The notes below the pieces were generated by a model that saw only the letters and a program-made list of their open reading frames with translations, was not told the DNA's origin and ran no database searches. A stretch of DNA of 64,000 nt from Pseudomonas sp. ok272 (GTDB lineage: Bacteria > Pseudomonadota > Gammaproteobacteria > Pseudomonadales > Pseudomonadaceae), in assembly GCF_900109995.1 (NCBI RefSeq), contig NZ_FOCB01000009.1:166937-230936 (forward strand). Direction: 5' to 3'. Positions within the stretch are counted from its first letter, which is position 1; each line of letters starts with the position of its first letter. This document shows, piece by piece, positions 27,317-36,423 of the stretch. Position numbers and translations under genes: made by a program.

Positions 27317-27856
27317 ATGAAAGCCAAGGCTGATGCACCTTTCGTACCCCTGAACATCGCTGTGCTGACCGTCAGTGATACTCGAACCCTGGACACTGAT
27401 ACGTCGGGGCAGGTCTTCGTCGACCGCTTGAATGCGGCCGGACACAGCCTGGCGGCTCGCGTTCTGCTTAAAGATGACCTGTACAAAATCCGTGCGCAAG
27501 TTGCGACGTGGATCGCGGACGATGTGGTGCAAGTCGTATTGATCACGGGGGGGACGGGTTTCACCGGGCGTGACAGTACCCCTGAAGCCGTCAGTTGCCT
27601 GCTGGACAAACAGGTCGATGGATTCGGCGAGTTGTTCCGACAGATTTCGGTTGCCGACATCGGCACTTCGACCGTGCAGTCCCGCGCATTGGCGGGCTTG
27701 TCCAACGCCACGTTGGTCTGCTGTTTGCCAGGCTCCACCAATGCGGTGCGCACCGGTTGGGATGGCATCCTCGCCGAGCAGTTGGATGCGCGGCATCGTC
27801 CGTGCAACTTCGTCGCACACTTGAAACAGGCGGCACCTTGTGAATCCCGTGGGTAA
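27317..27856 (+). CDS. moaB: Molybdenum cofactor biosynthesis protein MoaB
   Basis: A 179-residue MogA/MoaB-fold protein. It has [17 protein letters not shown], the substrate loop [13 protein letters not shown], and [15 protein letters not shown]. The family adenylates molybdopterin before metal insertion. The gene overlaps moeA by 17 bases, so the two are translated from one mRNA. A -10-like TATAAC lies at 27278-27283, but the -35 is poor. Confidence 0.94.
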   Translation: MKAKADAPFVPLNIAVLTVSDTRTLDTDTSGQVFVDRLNAAGHSLAARVLLKDDLYKIRAQVATWIADDVVQVVLITGGTGFTGRDSTPEAVSCLLDKQVDGFGELFRQISVADIGTSTVQSRALAGLSNATLVCCLPGSTNAVRTGWDGILAEQLDARHRPCNFVAHLKQAAPCESRG

Positions 27857-29066
27857 GCCGGGCAAGACGGGTAGCTTGATGCCGGTCGAGGTGGCGTTGG
27901 CGCGGTTGCTGGAATTGGCCGAAGCGTCATCGATAGTCGAGCGCGAACGGTTGCCGTTGGCGGCGACTCAAGGGCGGGTGCTGGCCAATGACTTGGTATC
28001 GACGCTTGATCTTCCACCCTGGCCCAATAGCGCGATGGACGGTTATGCCTTGTGCGTGGCTGATTGGATGGGGGAGCCGCTGGCAGTAAGCCAGAAGATC
28101 TATGCCGGGCAAGTTCCGGAGCCATTGGCGCCGGGGACATGTGCGCGCATCTTTACCGGTGCACCGCTTCCGGTGGGTGCCGATTACGTTGAGATGCAGG
28201 AAAACACCGAGGTTCAGGCTGATTCTCGGGTGCGTTTTACCGAGCCCATGCGCACCGGACAGAACATACGTCCCCAGGGGCAGGAAGCTACCGCGGGTGA
28301 GTTGATCTTGTCTGCCGGCACGCGTCTGGGCCCGATTGAGCAAGGCCTGGCGGCATCGCTGGGCTGTGCAGAGCTTGAGGTCGTGCGCAAGGTCCGTGTT
28401 GCGGTGCTGTCGACCGGAGATGAGTTGGTCGAGCCGGGACAGCCGTTGGGGGCGGGGCAGATCTACAACAGTAATCGAGTGTTGCTGTGCAGTTGGCTGC
28501 AGCGTCTGGGCTGTGAAGTGATTGACGCTGGAATTTTACCGGACAATCTGGACGCCACCCGTGCGCGCCTTTCGGCGCTGGACAATGTCGACCTGATCCT
28601 TTCAACGGGTGGTGTTTCGGTGGGTGAGGCTGACTTTCTCGGCATCGCGCTACGCGAAGCGGGCGAGCTGGCGTTGTGGAAACTGGCGATAAAACCCGGT
28701 AAACCGCTGACCTTCGGCCATTTTCAGGGGGTACCGGTCATTGGCTTGCCGGGCAACCCGGCATCGACACTGGTGACTTTTGCGTTACTGGCACGGCCCT
28801 ACCTGCTGCGCCGTCAGGGTGTAGAAGACGTGATGCCCATGCAGTTTCAGGTCCCTGCGGGGTTTGTCTGGCCGAAGGCCGGTAATCGTCGCGAGTATTT
28901 GCGCGGCCGCCTGGAGCAAGGGCGGGCAATCATCTACAAGAACCAGAGTTCGGGGGTTCTGCGTAGCGCAGCCTGGGCTGAAGGGCTGGTGGAGGTGTTG
29001 GAGGAGCGCACCTTGGTTGAGGGCGATTGGGTGAACTTCATTCCGTTGAGCGAGGTTCTGGGTTAG
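27840..29066 (+). CDS. moeA: Molybdopterin molybdotransferase MoeA
   Basis: A 408-residue enzyme that inserts molybdate into adenylated molybdopterin. WPNSAMDGYA, VFTGAP-like IFTGAPLPVGAD, STGDELVEPGQPL, TGGVSVGEADF and PGNPAST are all family signatures in the right order. The GTG at 27840 overlaps the end of moaB and gives [11 protein letters not shown]. An in-frame ATG at 27879 is the alternative. A weak inverted repeat (ATCAGGC/GCCTGAT, 29070-29110) follows the stop. Confidence 0.93.
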   Translation: MNPVGKPGKTGSLMPVEVALARLLELAEASSIVERERLPLAATQGRVLANDLVSTLDLPPWPNSAMDGYALCVADWMGEPLAVSQKIYAGQVPEPLAPGTCARIFTGAPLPVGADYVEMQENTEVQADSRVRFTEPMRTGQNIRPQGQEATAGELILSAGTRLGPIEQGLAASLGCAELEVVRKVRVAVLSTGDELVEPGQPLGAGQIYNSNRVLLCSWLQRLGCEVIDAGILPDNLDATRARLSALDNVDLILSTGGVSVGEADFLGIALREAGELALWKLAIKPGKPLTFGHFQGVPVIGLPGNPASTLVTFALLARPYLLRRQGVEDVMPMQFQVPAGFVWPKAGNRREYLRGRLEQGRAIIYKNQSSGVLRSAAWAEGLVEVLEERTLVEGDWVNFIPLSEVLG

Positions 29067-29128
29067 GCCATCAGGCTCGCGATCAATCGATTGATGGGGT
29101 CGGGCCTGATCGAATGTGCGTTCGTGGG

Positions 29129-29398
29129 TCAATTGAGCAACATGACCAACTGATCGAAGCGGCTGTTGGCGATCCAGCCCACAAGCCCGATGATGACCAC
29201 CACCGTGCCTGTCGAGTAGGCAAGTCGGTACTTGGTCGACCTGGCGTCAAGCCGGACTTTCTCCAGGTCCCTGCGTAGGTTCTTGAGCTGGGATTCCAGC
29301 GCGTTGGCACGAGCGGACTTGCAGTCACAAGGGGGCTGGCGATCCTCCATTGGTGGCGCCGTCGAGCCTGCCTGAATTCGTTCATTATGGCTGTGCAT
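29129..29398 (-). CDS. Small coiled-coil membrane protein of unknown function
   Basis: An 89-residue predicted protein that I do not recognise. A charged coiled-coil-like helix (ALESQLKNLRRDLEKVRLD) is followed by one membrane helix (YSTGTVVVIIGLVGWIA) near the C-terminus. The N-terminus contains CDCKSA. ATG 29398 follows AGGTGA at good spacing. It converges with moeA. The coding call rests on the ordered helix-plus-membrane layout and is moderate. The 29399-29701 gap shows nothing else clear. Confidence 0.55.
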   Translation of the reverse strand: MHSHNERIQAGSTAPPMEDRQPPCDCKSARANALESQLKNLRRDLEKVRLDARSTKYRLAYSTGTVVVIIGLVGWIANSRFDQLVMLLN

Positions 29399-29701
29399 GG
29401 GCAACATCACCTGTGGTAGTGCGGGCAGAGCGGTTCAAGGCATCGAAGACGGTGTTGTCCATATGCGTACACATCCTTGTGAGTCCCAAGCGATTTCAGA
29501 AAATGACAGCCACAAGGTGTACCAATCTCCAATGACCGTCAATTCAGCGCATTCTTCACAACGTGTACGAAAAAACGCGACCTGTGGAAACGGTTGAGCG
29601 CTCCGGACCGATTCTTTAATTGGCGTCGTCGCTGTGGCTCTTTCACGCGCGGGTGAGGTCAATAGCTGTCAGGAGTGCTTCGATCAGCCGGGAGAATACT
29701 C

Positions 29702-30601
29702 ATGAGTGAACGCAAGGCGTTGTTGATTTTGCATGGTAAACAGGCGCTCAACGAACAGGTTCGCGCGGCGGTTGAGCGCAAGCGTCAGCAGGGTTGGGAG
29801 CTGGCTGTGCGCCTGACGTGGGAGGCGGGCGACGCACAGCGCCTGGTGGGCGAGGCGCTGACGGCGGGGTACACACAGCTGATTGCCGGCGGTGGCGATG
29901 GCACGTTACGCGACATCGCCGAGACGATGGCCCTGCACCCGGGTGAGGCCAGCCTGGTGATCTTGCCACTGGGCACCGCCAATGATTTTTCCCGTGCCGC
30001 GGGCATTTCTCTGGTGCCGGAGGAGGCGCTTGAGTTGCTGAATGTGCCGGCGCAGGCCATAGACCTGGGAGAGGTCGATGGGCAGATCTTTCTCAATATG
30101 GCCACGGGGGGATTCGGCAGCCAGGTGACGGCAAACACCTCTGAGGAGTTGAAGAGGATTCTGGGCGGTGCCGCCTATCTTTTCACCGGGCTGACGCGAT
30201 TTGGCGAGTTGCATGCCGCCTACGGTGAGCTGCACGGCCCCGGTTTTCAGTGGCAGGGCGACCTGCTTGCGTTGGGGATCGGCAATGGCCGCCAGGCCGG
30301 TGGCGGCCATGTGCTGTGTCCAGACGCGTTGGTGAATGATGGTTTGTTGGATATCAGTATCTTGCCTGCGCCTCAGGAATGGGTTGGCACCCTCAGGGAT
30401 TTGATGGCGGAAGGTTGGGGGATCGACAATATGTTTGTGCGCGCCCGCTTGCCGTGGGTCGAGATCAAGGTCTCGGAGGGGCTGCACATCAATCTCGACG
30501 GTGAGCCACTGGAGGGCGAGCGTTTGCGTTTTTCCGTGCGGCCCAAGGTGTTGCGCGTGCATTTGCCATTGGGCTCGCCATTGCTCCACGTCAGCGGCTG
30601 A
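29702..30601 (+). CDS. yegS: Lipid kinase YegS
   Basis: A 299-residue diacylglycerol-kinase-catalytic-domain protein. GGGDGTLRDIAE is the nucleotide-binding motif, PLGTANDFSRAAGI the second signature, and NGRQAGGGHVLCPDALVNDGLLDI a later conserved segment. E. coli YegS phosphorylates phosphatidylglycerol in vitro. GGGAG lies before the ATG. It converges with the narL-like regulator, and only one base separates the two stops. Confidence 0.93.
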   Translation: MSERKALLILHGKQALNEQVRAAVERKRQQGWELAVRLTWEAGDAQRLVGEALTAGYTQLIAGGGDGTLRDIAETMALHPGEASLVILPLGTANDFSRAAGISLVPEEALELLNVPAQAIDLGEVDGQIFLNMATGGFGSQVTANTSEELKRILGGAAYLFTGLTRFGELHAAYGELHGPGFQWQGDLLALGIGNGRQAGGGHVLCPDALVNDGLLDISILPAPQEWVGTLRDLMAEGWGIDNMFVRARLPWVEIKVSEGLHINLDGEPLEGERLRFSVRPKVLRVHLPLGSPLLHVSG

Positions 30602-31255
30602 CTAGTCGTCGAGGCTGATGATCTGTTCGCGCACGGCAAAGAGTACCAGGCCTGCTACGTCGAAGATCTGCAAGCGCTTCATGATTTGCGAGCGATGGGT
30701 CTCCACCGTCTTGATGCTCAGGCTCAAGCCGTTGGCAATTTCCCGGGTGGATTTGCCGCGTACGATCAAGCGCAGGATTTCCAGTTGGCGCGCCGTCAGA
30801 TTGTGGTGGTCGGGGCCTTGCGGGTTTTGTGCCCGGTCCAGCGCCTGGTTGATCACTGTATGGGCAATGGCAGGGCTGAGGTAGCGCTCGTTGTTGCGCA
30901 AGGCGTCAAGTGCATGGGCCAGTTCGGTAGCGGTGGTGTCCTTGAGCAGGTAGCCATGGGCGCCGGACTCAAGGGCCTGCATGATCATGGCCGGATCGGT
31001 GTGCATCGACAGGATCAGCACCTTGCATTTGGGGTGGGCGGCCTTGAGTGTTTGCAGTGCTTGCAACCCGCCGATTTCTCTCATCGAAAGGTCCAGCAAG
31101 ATGATGTCCGGGTGCAACTGCTCGACCATCTCCAGCACCTGGGCGCCATCATTGGCTTCGCCAACCACGGCATAGCCGGGAATGTCCATCACCAGCGCCC
31201 GCACGCCGGCCCTGATGAGCGAGTGGTCATCCACCAAAAGCAAGTTACAAATCAC
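30602..31255 (-). CDS. NarL/LuxR-family response regulator
   Basis: A 217-residue regulator. The receiver has LLVDDHSLIRAG and the acceptor region IILLDLSMREIGG, with a lysine in YLLKDTT. The HTH reads LTARQLEILRLIVRGKSTREIANGLSLSIKTVETHRSQIMKRL. The GTG start at 31255 overlaps the kinase stop codon (GTGA), so the pair is coupled. The target genes are not visible here. Confidence 0.92.
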   Translation of the reverse strand: MICNLLLVDDHSLIRAGVRALVMDIPGYAVVGEANDGAQVLEMVEQLHPDIILLDLSMREIGGLQALQTLKAAHPKCKVLILSMHTDPAMIMQALESGAHGYLLKDTTATELAHALDALRNNERYLSPAIAHTVINQALDRAQNPQGPDHHNLTARQLEILRLIVRGKSTREIANGLSLSIKTVETHRSQIMKRLQIFDVAGLVLFAVREQIISLDD

Positions 31256-32121
31256 GGTCTAACCCTATCGGCACTGGCGCGTTCGAGGGCGCGGGGTGCC
31301 CAGGGAAACAGCGCTTCGATCCGAGTGCCCTTGCTCGGTTCGCTGTTGACCGCCAGCTTGCCCCCCAGTTGTTCGACCCGCTCGGCCATCCCGGCCATCC
31401 CGCGCTGCCCTTCGCTGCCGGGATGAGCGGCAGGATAGAAACCCAGCCCGTCATCGCTAATAAACAGGACAAGACCGTCAGGGGAGCGTTGCAAGCGAAC
31501 CAATAGATTGATCGCTTGGGCATGGCGCAGCATATTGGTGACGGCTTCCTGGGTGATACGGAAGGCCGCCACGGCCATTTCTTCCGGGATGCCGGTCAGT
31601 CGTTGCTGGCATTCAAGGCTCCAGTTCACCCCTGTGTTGGCCAGGGTCTTGAGCAGGTGCGCCCGTAGGCTGGCCTCCAGGCCAAGGCTGGCCAGTTGCC
31701 TTGGATTGAGAATGGCGGAGACGTCGCGAACCTTGGCCAGTGTTTCTTCCAGGGTTTCGCAGAGCGTCGCGCAGTGGCTTTGCAGCTCGTCCGGCAAACG
31801 GCGCTTGAGCCATTCGCTTTGCAGTTTGGCGGCGGTCAGCAACTGGCCAATATCGTCGTGCAGTTCACGGCTGAGGCGGTGGCGCTCGTTTTCCTGTACC
31901 TGCAGCAAGCGGTCGGCCAGCTCCTGTGGCTGGAACTTGATGGATTTCAGCAAGTAGCGATGCTGCATCCAGACCCCCGCGGTGGCGGCGAAGCTCAACA
32001 CCAGCAATGCCAACGGAAACTGGCTGGACAGGCAGTACATCAGCAGGCTACCCGCCGCCGAAGCGATGCAGAGCGTCAGCGTGAAACGGCGTACATTGTT
32101 TCGCGAGGGCGGCCAGCTCAT
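31252..32121 (-). CDS. NarX/DegS-type sensor histidine kinase
   Basis: A kinase of about 289 residues. Two membrane helices (FTLTLCIASAAGSLLMYCL and ALLVLSFAATAGVWM) leave almost no periplasmic loop. A HisKA_3 dimerisation domain follows with the H box RLSRELHDDIGQLL, then the HATPase with ITQEAVTNMLRHA and DDGLGF. It therefore senses something in the membrane or cytoplasm. The ATG at 32121 is chosen; the frame extends to a TTG at 32226 with no good ribosome site. It is coupled to the downstream regulator gene. The 32227-32523 gap has an inverted repeat (about 32262-32310) but no gene. Confidence 0.87.
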   Translation of the reverse strand: MSWPPSRNNVRRFTLTLCIASAAGSLLMYCLSSQFPLALLVLSFAATAGVWMQHRYLLKSIKFQPQELADRLLQVQENERHRLSRELHDDIGQLLTAAKLQSEWLKRRLPDELQSHCATLCETLEETLAKVRDVSAILNPRQLASLGLEASLRAHLLKTLANTGVNWSLECQQRLTGIPEEMAVAAFRITQEAVTNMLRHAQAINLLVRLQRSPDGLVLFISDDGLGFYPAAHPGSEGQRGMAGMAERVEQLGGKLAVNSEPSKGTRIEALFPWAPRALERASADRVRP

Positions 32122-32523
32122 GAGGAATTTGAGGCGAGCGTACAGCGTGGATGGAGCCAAAGGCCGGTCATGAGGGGAGACAGGGGGGTGTCTGGAAGAC
32201 GCGGTTGGGTGAGTGATCGGCTTCAAGTGAATGCAGTCTGATTGTCAAAATCGAGTTTTGCACTTTCCAGAGGTAAGAGCTTATCTGGAGTCAGAGTGCC
32301 ATTAATGTAGCGTCAATTAATTGGGCCGCATATTACCACTTAAGATTAGGTTGGTCGCGCTCGCTATACATATAAGCCCGGATTGGCACACGGGATGCTT
32401 TAAAGTGCCCAGGCGTAGTTGGGGTTTATTTCACTTGCGTCGTTAAAAGATAAGACGTTCTCAAAAACGACGCGCGCAACTATTGCAAATAGTGTCGATA
32501 ATTAACGGGTTCGATAGCAGGTT

Positions 32524-32997
32524 CTAGGCATGCCTGGCCGGGAGTGCGGTGCAGGCATAGTCTCGGGCCGGGACGGGAAAGCGCAACGGGGTGCGCCCGA
32601 TCTCCTCGATGAACGCTGCGAGCAAGCGCGCCTGTTCGTCATCATCCAGGCCCAGTTTTCCGGTATTGATGTCGACCAGCTCAAGCTGCCATGCCATCAA
32701 GATGAAGCATTCCTTTAGCGCACGCAGTGCCTTGTCTTGCAGGTCGATCTGCTGGTGGGTGCGATTGAGCACGGCATGAATGGATCTGGCGAATGACGAC
32801 ACGGCAACCAGCGCCAGTGCATCTGCGCGGTTCGCCAGGGTCAGCAGCGTATCGAGCATGCAATTGATGGCGTCCTGATCGTTGTTGATCAGTTGCAGGT
32901 GGACCAGACACTCTTCGGATTTGGCCAGGAGCATTTCAGCCTCGATGAGAAAATCGGGCAGGCGTTGACTGCGTTGGGTCATACGATCGTTCAGCAT
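32524..32997 (-). CDS. HPt/CheA-P1-like protein lacking the phospho-histidine
   Basis: A 157-residue helical protein. The opening LPDFLIEAEMLLAKSEECLVHLQ and the following helices look like the P1 (HPt) domain of CheA. The usual HTxKG phospho-acceptor segment is replaced by TLANRADA, with no histidine. This is my reading of a weak similarity, and no database match can be claimed. GGGGAG sits before the ATG at 32997. The neighbour 560 bases away is cheV, which suggests a chemotaxis link. Confidence 0.6.
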   Translation of the reverse strand: MLNDRMTQRSQRLPDFLIEAEMLLAKSEECLVHLQLINNDQDAINCMLDTLLTLANRADALALVAVSSFARSIHAVLNRTHQQIDLQDKALRALKECFILMAWQLELVDINTGKLGLDDDEQARLLAAFIEEIGRTPLRFPVPARDYACTALPARHA

Positions 32998-33490
32998 GCT
33001 TTTCTCCCCGCCATCAAGTCTGATTGTGCGATTTGGCGTCTGGTGAATGGGCGTAAGTTACTGCTGCTGGAGAACGAAAGTCTGTAGGACCGTTCCGAGT
33101 TTTTGTGCGGGACGACGTTCGGTATGGACATGTCCGACATGGAGTTAGTCGCCTTGCTGGCGTCACGACAAAAATTCGTGACGTGCCGCCGTGAAGTGTG
33201 GGCAACTGTTTGTGGCGGGCTCAAGTCTAGGCCTGGCGCTGACTCGGTGATCACAAACAAAAGCCTGACTCCATTCGTGCAGTGAGAATGGCGTCACATT
33301 AATGGCTATTGGATATCGCGAATATCAGGGTGGTCCTGATTGTGGCTAGGGGAATCCCTGATGCCGTGGAACCTAAGGCGGATTTATAGGTCGTGATGCG
33401 GCGCCGACTGGAAACAGCGGAGTTGGGCAACTCAGTAGAGCATGATGTTAATGTGACATCAATTGATTTGCATGGCATTTTATCCAAGGG

Positions 33491-33517
33491 TCAAGAAGTC
33501 GCGCAGCCCGCCGATAA
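33491..33517 (+). promoter_or_regulatory. Predicted FliA (sigma-28) promoter of cheV
   Basis: TCAAG at 33491-33495, a 14-base spacer and GCCGATAA at 33510-33517 match the Pseudomonas flagellar sigma-28 consensus. It lies 41 bases before the cheV start. The rest of the 32998-33490 gap shows a perfect CGTCACGA/TCGTGACG hairpin at 33161-33183 and no gene. Confidence 0.75.
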
Positions 33518-33557
33518 CGTGCCCGAGTCACTCATCAGAAAAGCCCAGGAGTCATCA

Positions 33558-34493
33558 ATGGCCGGCATTCTCGACACGGTAGATCAGCGCACCCAGTTGG
33601 TGGGTGAGAATCGCCTGGAAATCCTCATGTTTCGCCTGGCCGGTCGGCAGTTGTTCGCGATCAACGTCTTCAAGGTGCAGGAAGTCCTGCAACTGCCCAA
33701 GCTGACCCTGATGCCGCAACGTCATCCGTTTGTCTGCGGGGTGGTCAACCTGCGTGGCCAGACCCTGCCGGTGATTGACCTGTCCCAGGCCATCGGCATG
33801 CGCCCGCTGGTGCCGGGCCCCGGCAGCACCATCATTGTCACTGAGTACAACCGTTCGGTGCAGGCATTCCTGGTCGGTGGTGTGGACCGCATCGTCAACA
33901 TGAACTGGGAAGCGATTCTGCCACCGCCCGCCAGTGCCGGTCGCGAGCATTACCTCACCGCCATCAGTAAGGTCGACGACCAGTTGGTCGAGATCATTGA
34001 TGTCGAGAAAGTCCTGGCCGAGATCGTGCCGTACAACGCCAAGGTCTCGCGCGAAAAACTTGAAGACCCGCTCCTGGCGCGTGCGCGCGGGCGCGAAGTG
34101 CTGCTGGTGGACGACTCCAATGTTGCCTTGTCGCAACTGCGTGACACCCTGGGCCAGCTCGGGGTGAAGATGCACATTGCCAGCGACGGCCTCAAAGCCC
34201 TGAACATGCTCAAGGCCTGGGCGGATACCGGGGTGAACATGACCGATAAGTTGCTGATGGTGTTTACCGACGCCGAGATGCCGGAGATGGACGGCTACCG
34301 CCTGACCACCGAGATCCGTAACGATCCGCGTCTGCGCGGGCTGTATGTGGTGCTGCATACCTCGCTGTCCGGCAGTTTCAACGATTCGATGGTGAAGAAG
34401 GTGGGGTGCGACAATTTCCTCTCCAAGTTCCAGCCGGACAAGTTGGTCGACGTGGTGCGCCAGCGCCTGATGCTCGATGAAGTCCCGGCCTGA
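33558..34493 (+). CDS. cheV: Chemotaxis coupling protein CheV
   Basis: A 311-residue protein. The N-terminal CheW domain (residues about 15-160) has FRLAGRQLFAINVFKVQEVL and GVVNLRGQTLPVIDL. The C-terminal receiver (about 175-305) has LLVDDSNVALSQ, the acceptor region MVFTDAEMPEMDG and HTSLSGSFN, with a lysine in FLSKFQ. CheV couples receptors to CheA and tunes adaptation. CCAGGAG precedes the ATG at 33558; the upstream frame extension crosses the promoter and is rejected. Confidence 0.94.
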   Translation: MAGILDTVDQRTQLVGENRLEILMFRLAGRQLFAINVFKVQEVLQLPKLTLMPQRHPFVCGVVNLRGQTLPVIDLSQAIGMRPLVPGPGSTIIVTEYNRSVQAFLVGGVDRIVNMNWEAILPPPASAGREHYLTAISKVDDQLVEIIDVEKVLAEIVPYNAKVSREKLEDPLLARARGREVLLVDDSNVALSQLRDTLGQLGVKMHIASDGLKALNMLKAWADTGVNMTDKLLMVFTDAEMPEMDGYRLTTEIRNDPRLRGLYVVLHTSLSGSFNDSMVKKVGCDNFLSKFQPDKLVDVVRQRLMLDEVPA

Positions 34494-34584
34494 TCGGACG
34501 GTCAGCCGGCTGGCGTGACGTCAGCCTTTGATTCGTCGATCAAGCTCGTATAGGGTGGCGTTTTTGCCCATCAGGGAGTAGGCC

Positions 34585-35391
34585 ATGTTGCGTCTCAGCG
34601 CGCTGTACCGTTATCCACTCAAGTCCGGCAAGGGCGAGGTCATGCAGCACGCCGACCTGGACAAACTGGGCCTGGCCGGTGATCGACGCTGGATGCTGGT
34701 GGACGAGGCCAGCGGGCGCTTCCTGACACAACGCGCCGTCTCGCAGATGAGCCAACTCTCGGCCTTGTGGAATGCCAGCGGTGGCCTGACCCTGGGCGCG
34801 CCGGGGCAGCCGCCGATTGAGGTGGCCTTGCCGGCAACCGATGCCCCGTTGCGGGGCGTGACCATCTGGCGCGATACCTTGCGCGTGCCGGATGCCGGTG
34901 ACGCGGCCGCCGCCTGGGTCAGCCAGTTCATCGGCAAGCCCACCCGCTTGGTGCAAGTACCTGAAGAGCGGGCGCGCACCACGGAGGCGGGCTACGGCAA
35001 GGATGACGACAAGGTCGCCTTCGCCGATGGCTATCCACTGTTGTTGATTGGCCAGGCTTCGTTGGACGATTTGTCGCAGCAGGTCGGTCGTCCGTTGGAG
35101 ATGCTGCGCTTTCGCCCCAACCTGGTGATCGAGGGCAGCGAGGCCTTTGCCGAGGATGGCTGGAAGCGCATCCGCATTGGCGATGTCGAGTTCCGCGTGG
35201 TCAAGCCATGCTCGCGCTGCATCTTGACCACCATCGACCCGCAGACCGGCTCGCGCAGCGATGACCGTGAGCCGCTGGCCACTTTGCAAAAGTACCGGGC
35301 CCAGGAAGATGGGGCGATGTTTGGCCAGAACCTGGTCAACGATGGCAATGGCCGTCTTGAGGTCGGCATGCCGGTGACGATCCTGGAGTAA
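34585..35391 (+). CDS. MOSC-domain protein (YcbX-like)
   Basis: A 268-residue protein. An N-terminal beta-barrel domain starts LSALYRYPLKSGKGE, and the MOSC domain carries PCSRCILTTIDPQTG, with the conserved cysteine that binds the molybdenum cofactor in related proteins. E. coli YcbX detoxifies N-hydroxylated bases using this cofactor. Here there is no C-terminal ferredoxin domain. GGGAG lies upstream of the ATG. A terminator follows. Confidence 0.9.
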   Translation: MLRLSALYRYPLKSGKGEVMQHADLDKLGLAGDRRWMLVDEASGRFLTQRAVSQMSQLSALWNASGGLTLGAPGQPPIEVALPATDAPLRGVTIWRDTLRVPDAGDAAAAWVSQFIGKPTRLVQVPEERARTTEAGYGKDDDKVAFADGYPLLLIGQASLDDLSQQVGRPLEMLRFRPNLVIEGSEAFAEDGWKRIRIGDVEFRVVKPCSRCILTTIDPQTGSRSDDREPLATLQKYRAQEDGAMFGQNLVNDGNGRLEVGMPVTILE

Positions 35392-35401
35392 GGCGCCAGC
35401 C

Positions 35402-35445
35402 ATAAAAAATGCCCGGGTCCTGGCTGGACTCGGGCATTTTTTTAC
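35402..35445 (+). terminator. Bidirectional intrinsic terminator
   Basis: A6 TGCCCGGGTCC pairs with GGACTCGGGCA T7, leaving one G-T type mismatch. It lies between the convergent MOSC and ppnP genes. Confidence 0.9.
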
Positions 35446-35455
35446 GCTGAAAACC

Positions 35456-35740
35456 TTAGCCGCGGTATTCGCACAGGTAGGCTGTGTCGACGGCCACCTT
35501 GAGCTGGAACTTGCTGTTGGCGGGTACGTTGAACTGGTTGCCGGCGGCGAAGGTTTCCCAGGTGCCGCTGTCCGGCAGTTTGACGGTCAGGGCGCCGGAG
35601 ACCACGTGCATGATTTCATGCTGGCTGGTGCCGAATTCGTATTCGCCCGGTGCCATGACGCCGACAGTGGCCGGACCTTCGGCGGTGCCAAAAGCGATCG
35701 ACTTGACGGTGCCGTCGAAGTACTCGTTGACTTTAAACAT
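35456..35740 (-). CDS. ppnP: Pyrimidine/purine nucleoside phosphorylase PpnP
   Basis: A 94-residue cupin-fold enzyme (YaiE/DUF1255 family). The sequence from [15 protein letters not shown] through [15 protein letters not shown] to the final YLCEYRG is the whole family pattern. It splits a broad range of nucleosides into base and ribose-1-phosphate. Confidence 0.95.
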   Translation of the reverse strand: MFKVNEYFDGTVKSIAFGTAEGPATVGVMAPGEYEFGTSQHEIMHVVSGALTVKLPDSGTWETFAAGNQFNVPANSKFQLKVAVDTAYLCEYRG

Positions 35741-35813
35741 GGGCGATTCCTCGAAATGGGCTAAAAAGGCTGGCCAGTATGCACAAGGCCTTTTCAGCCG
35801 TCACCTGTTGCCC

Positions 35814-36353
35814 TCAAGGAAGAATCAGCGGCAGCAGGCGCGCGGTATTTCGAGCATCTTCCAGGGCGCGGTGCTGCTGGCCGCTGAACTGCAGGCCGGC
35901 CAGTTGCAGGGCGCCGTTGAGACCCAGCGGGCGTTCCAGGCGGCGAGCCTTGGCGAACCGCTGCTTGAGGTTCATGTGGGGCACCTGGCCTAGCAGGCTG
36001 TCCAGGTTCAGGCGCTGCCACTCCTGCAGCAGTTGCTTGCGGTCGTAGTCGCCCCAACTGGCCCAGCCTTCGAGGCGCGCCTGATGCTGGCCGAGCCAGC
36101 GTTCGAACACCGGCCACACTTCGCTCAAGGGTTGGGCGGTGTCGATGTTGGCCTGGGTGATGCGTGTCAGCGTTCGGCAAAAAGGGGTCAGCAGTGGTCG
36201 TCGCAACGGCCGGACGAAGCGCTGGAAATGATCCAGCTCGCGGCCCGCGCGATTGACCAGCGTGGCGCCGATTTCGATGATCTCCATCTCGGTGACGGGC
36301 CAGCCACCCTCATCTGTTGTCGCTTCGAGATCAATGACCAGCCAATGAGGCAT
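35814..36353 (-). CDS. DEDDh-type 3'-5' exonuclease
   Basis: A 179-residue exonuclease. VIDLEATTD holds the first two acidic residues, EIIEIGATLVN follows, the third acidic residue lies in WASWGDYDRKQLL, and the final HRALEDARNTARLL gives His and Asp. It resembles the KapD/ERI-1 group, which trims RNA 3' ends or DNA. The ATG at 36353 is preceded by AGGA. The gene starts 70 bases past the stop of atuF, on the same strand, and may be read through from it. Confidence 0.88.
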   Translation of the reverse strand: MPHWLVIDLEATTDEGGWPVTEMEIIEIGATLVNRAGRELDHFQRFVRPLRRPLLTPFCRTLTRITQANIDTAQPLSEVWPVFERWLGQHQARLEGWASWGDYDRKQLLQEWQRLNLDSLLGQVPHMNLKQRFAKARRLERPLGLNGALQLAGLQFSGQQHRALEDARNTARLLPLILP

Positions 36354-36423
36354 TGCAGGGTTCCTGGTATCCGCGTCCTGATGAGGCAGAGCGTAGCCAA
36401 CCTCGGCGGATCCGCCCAGTGGC

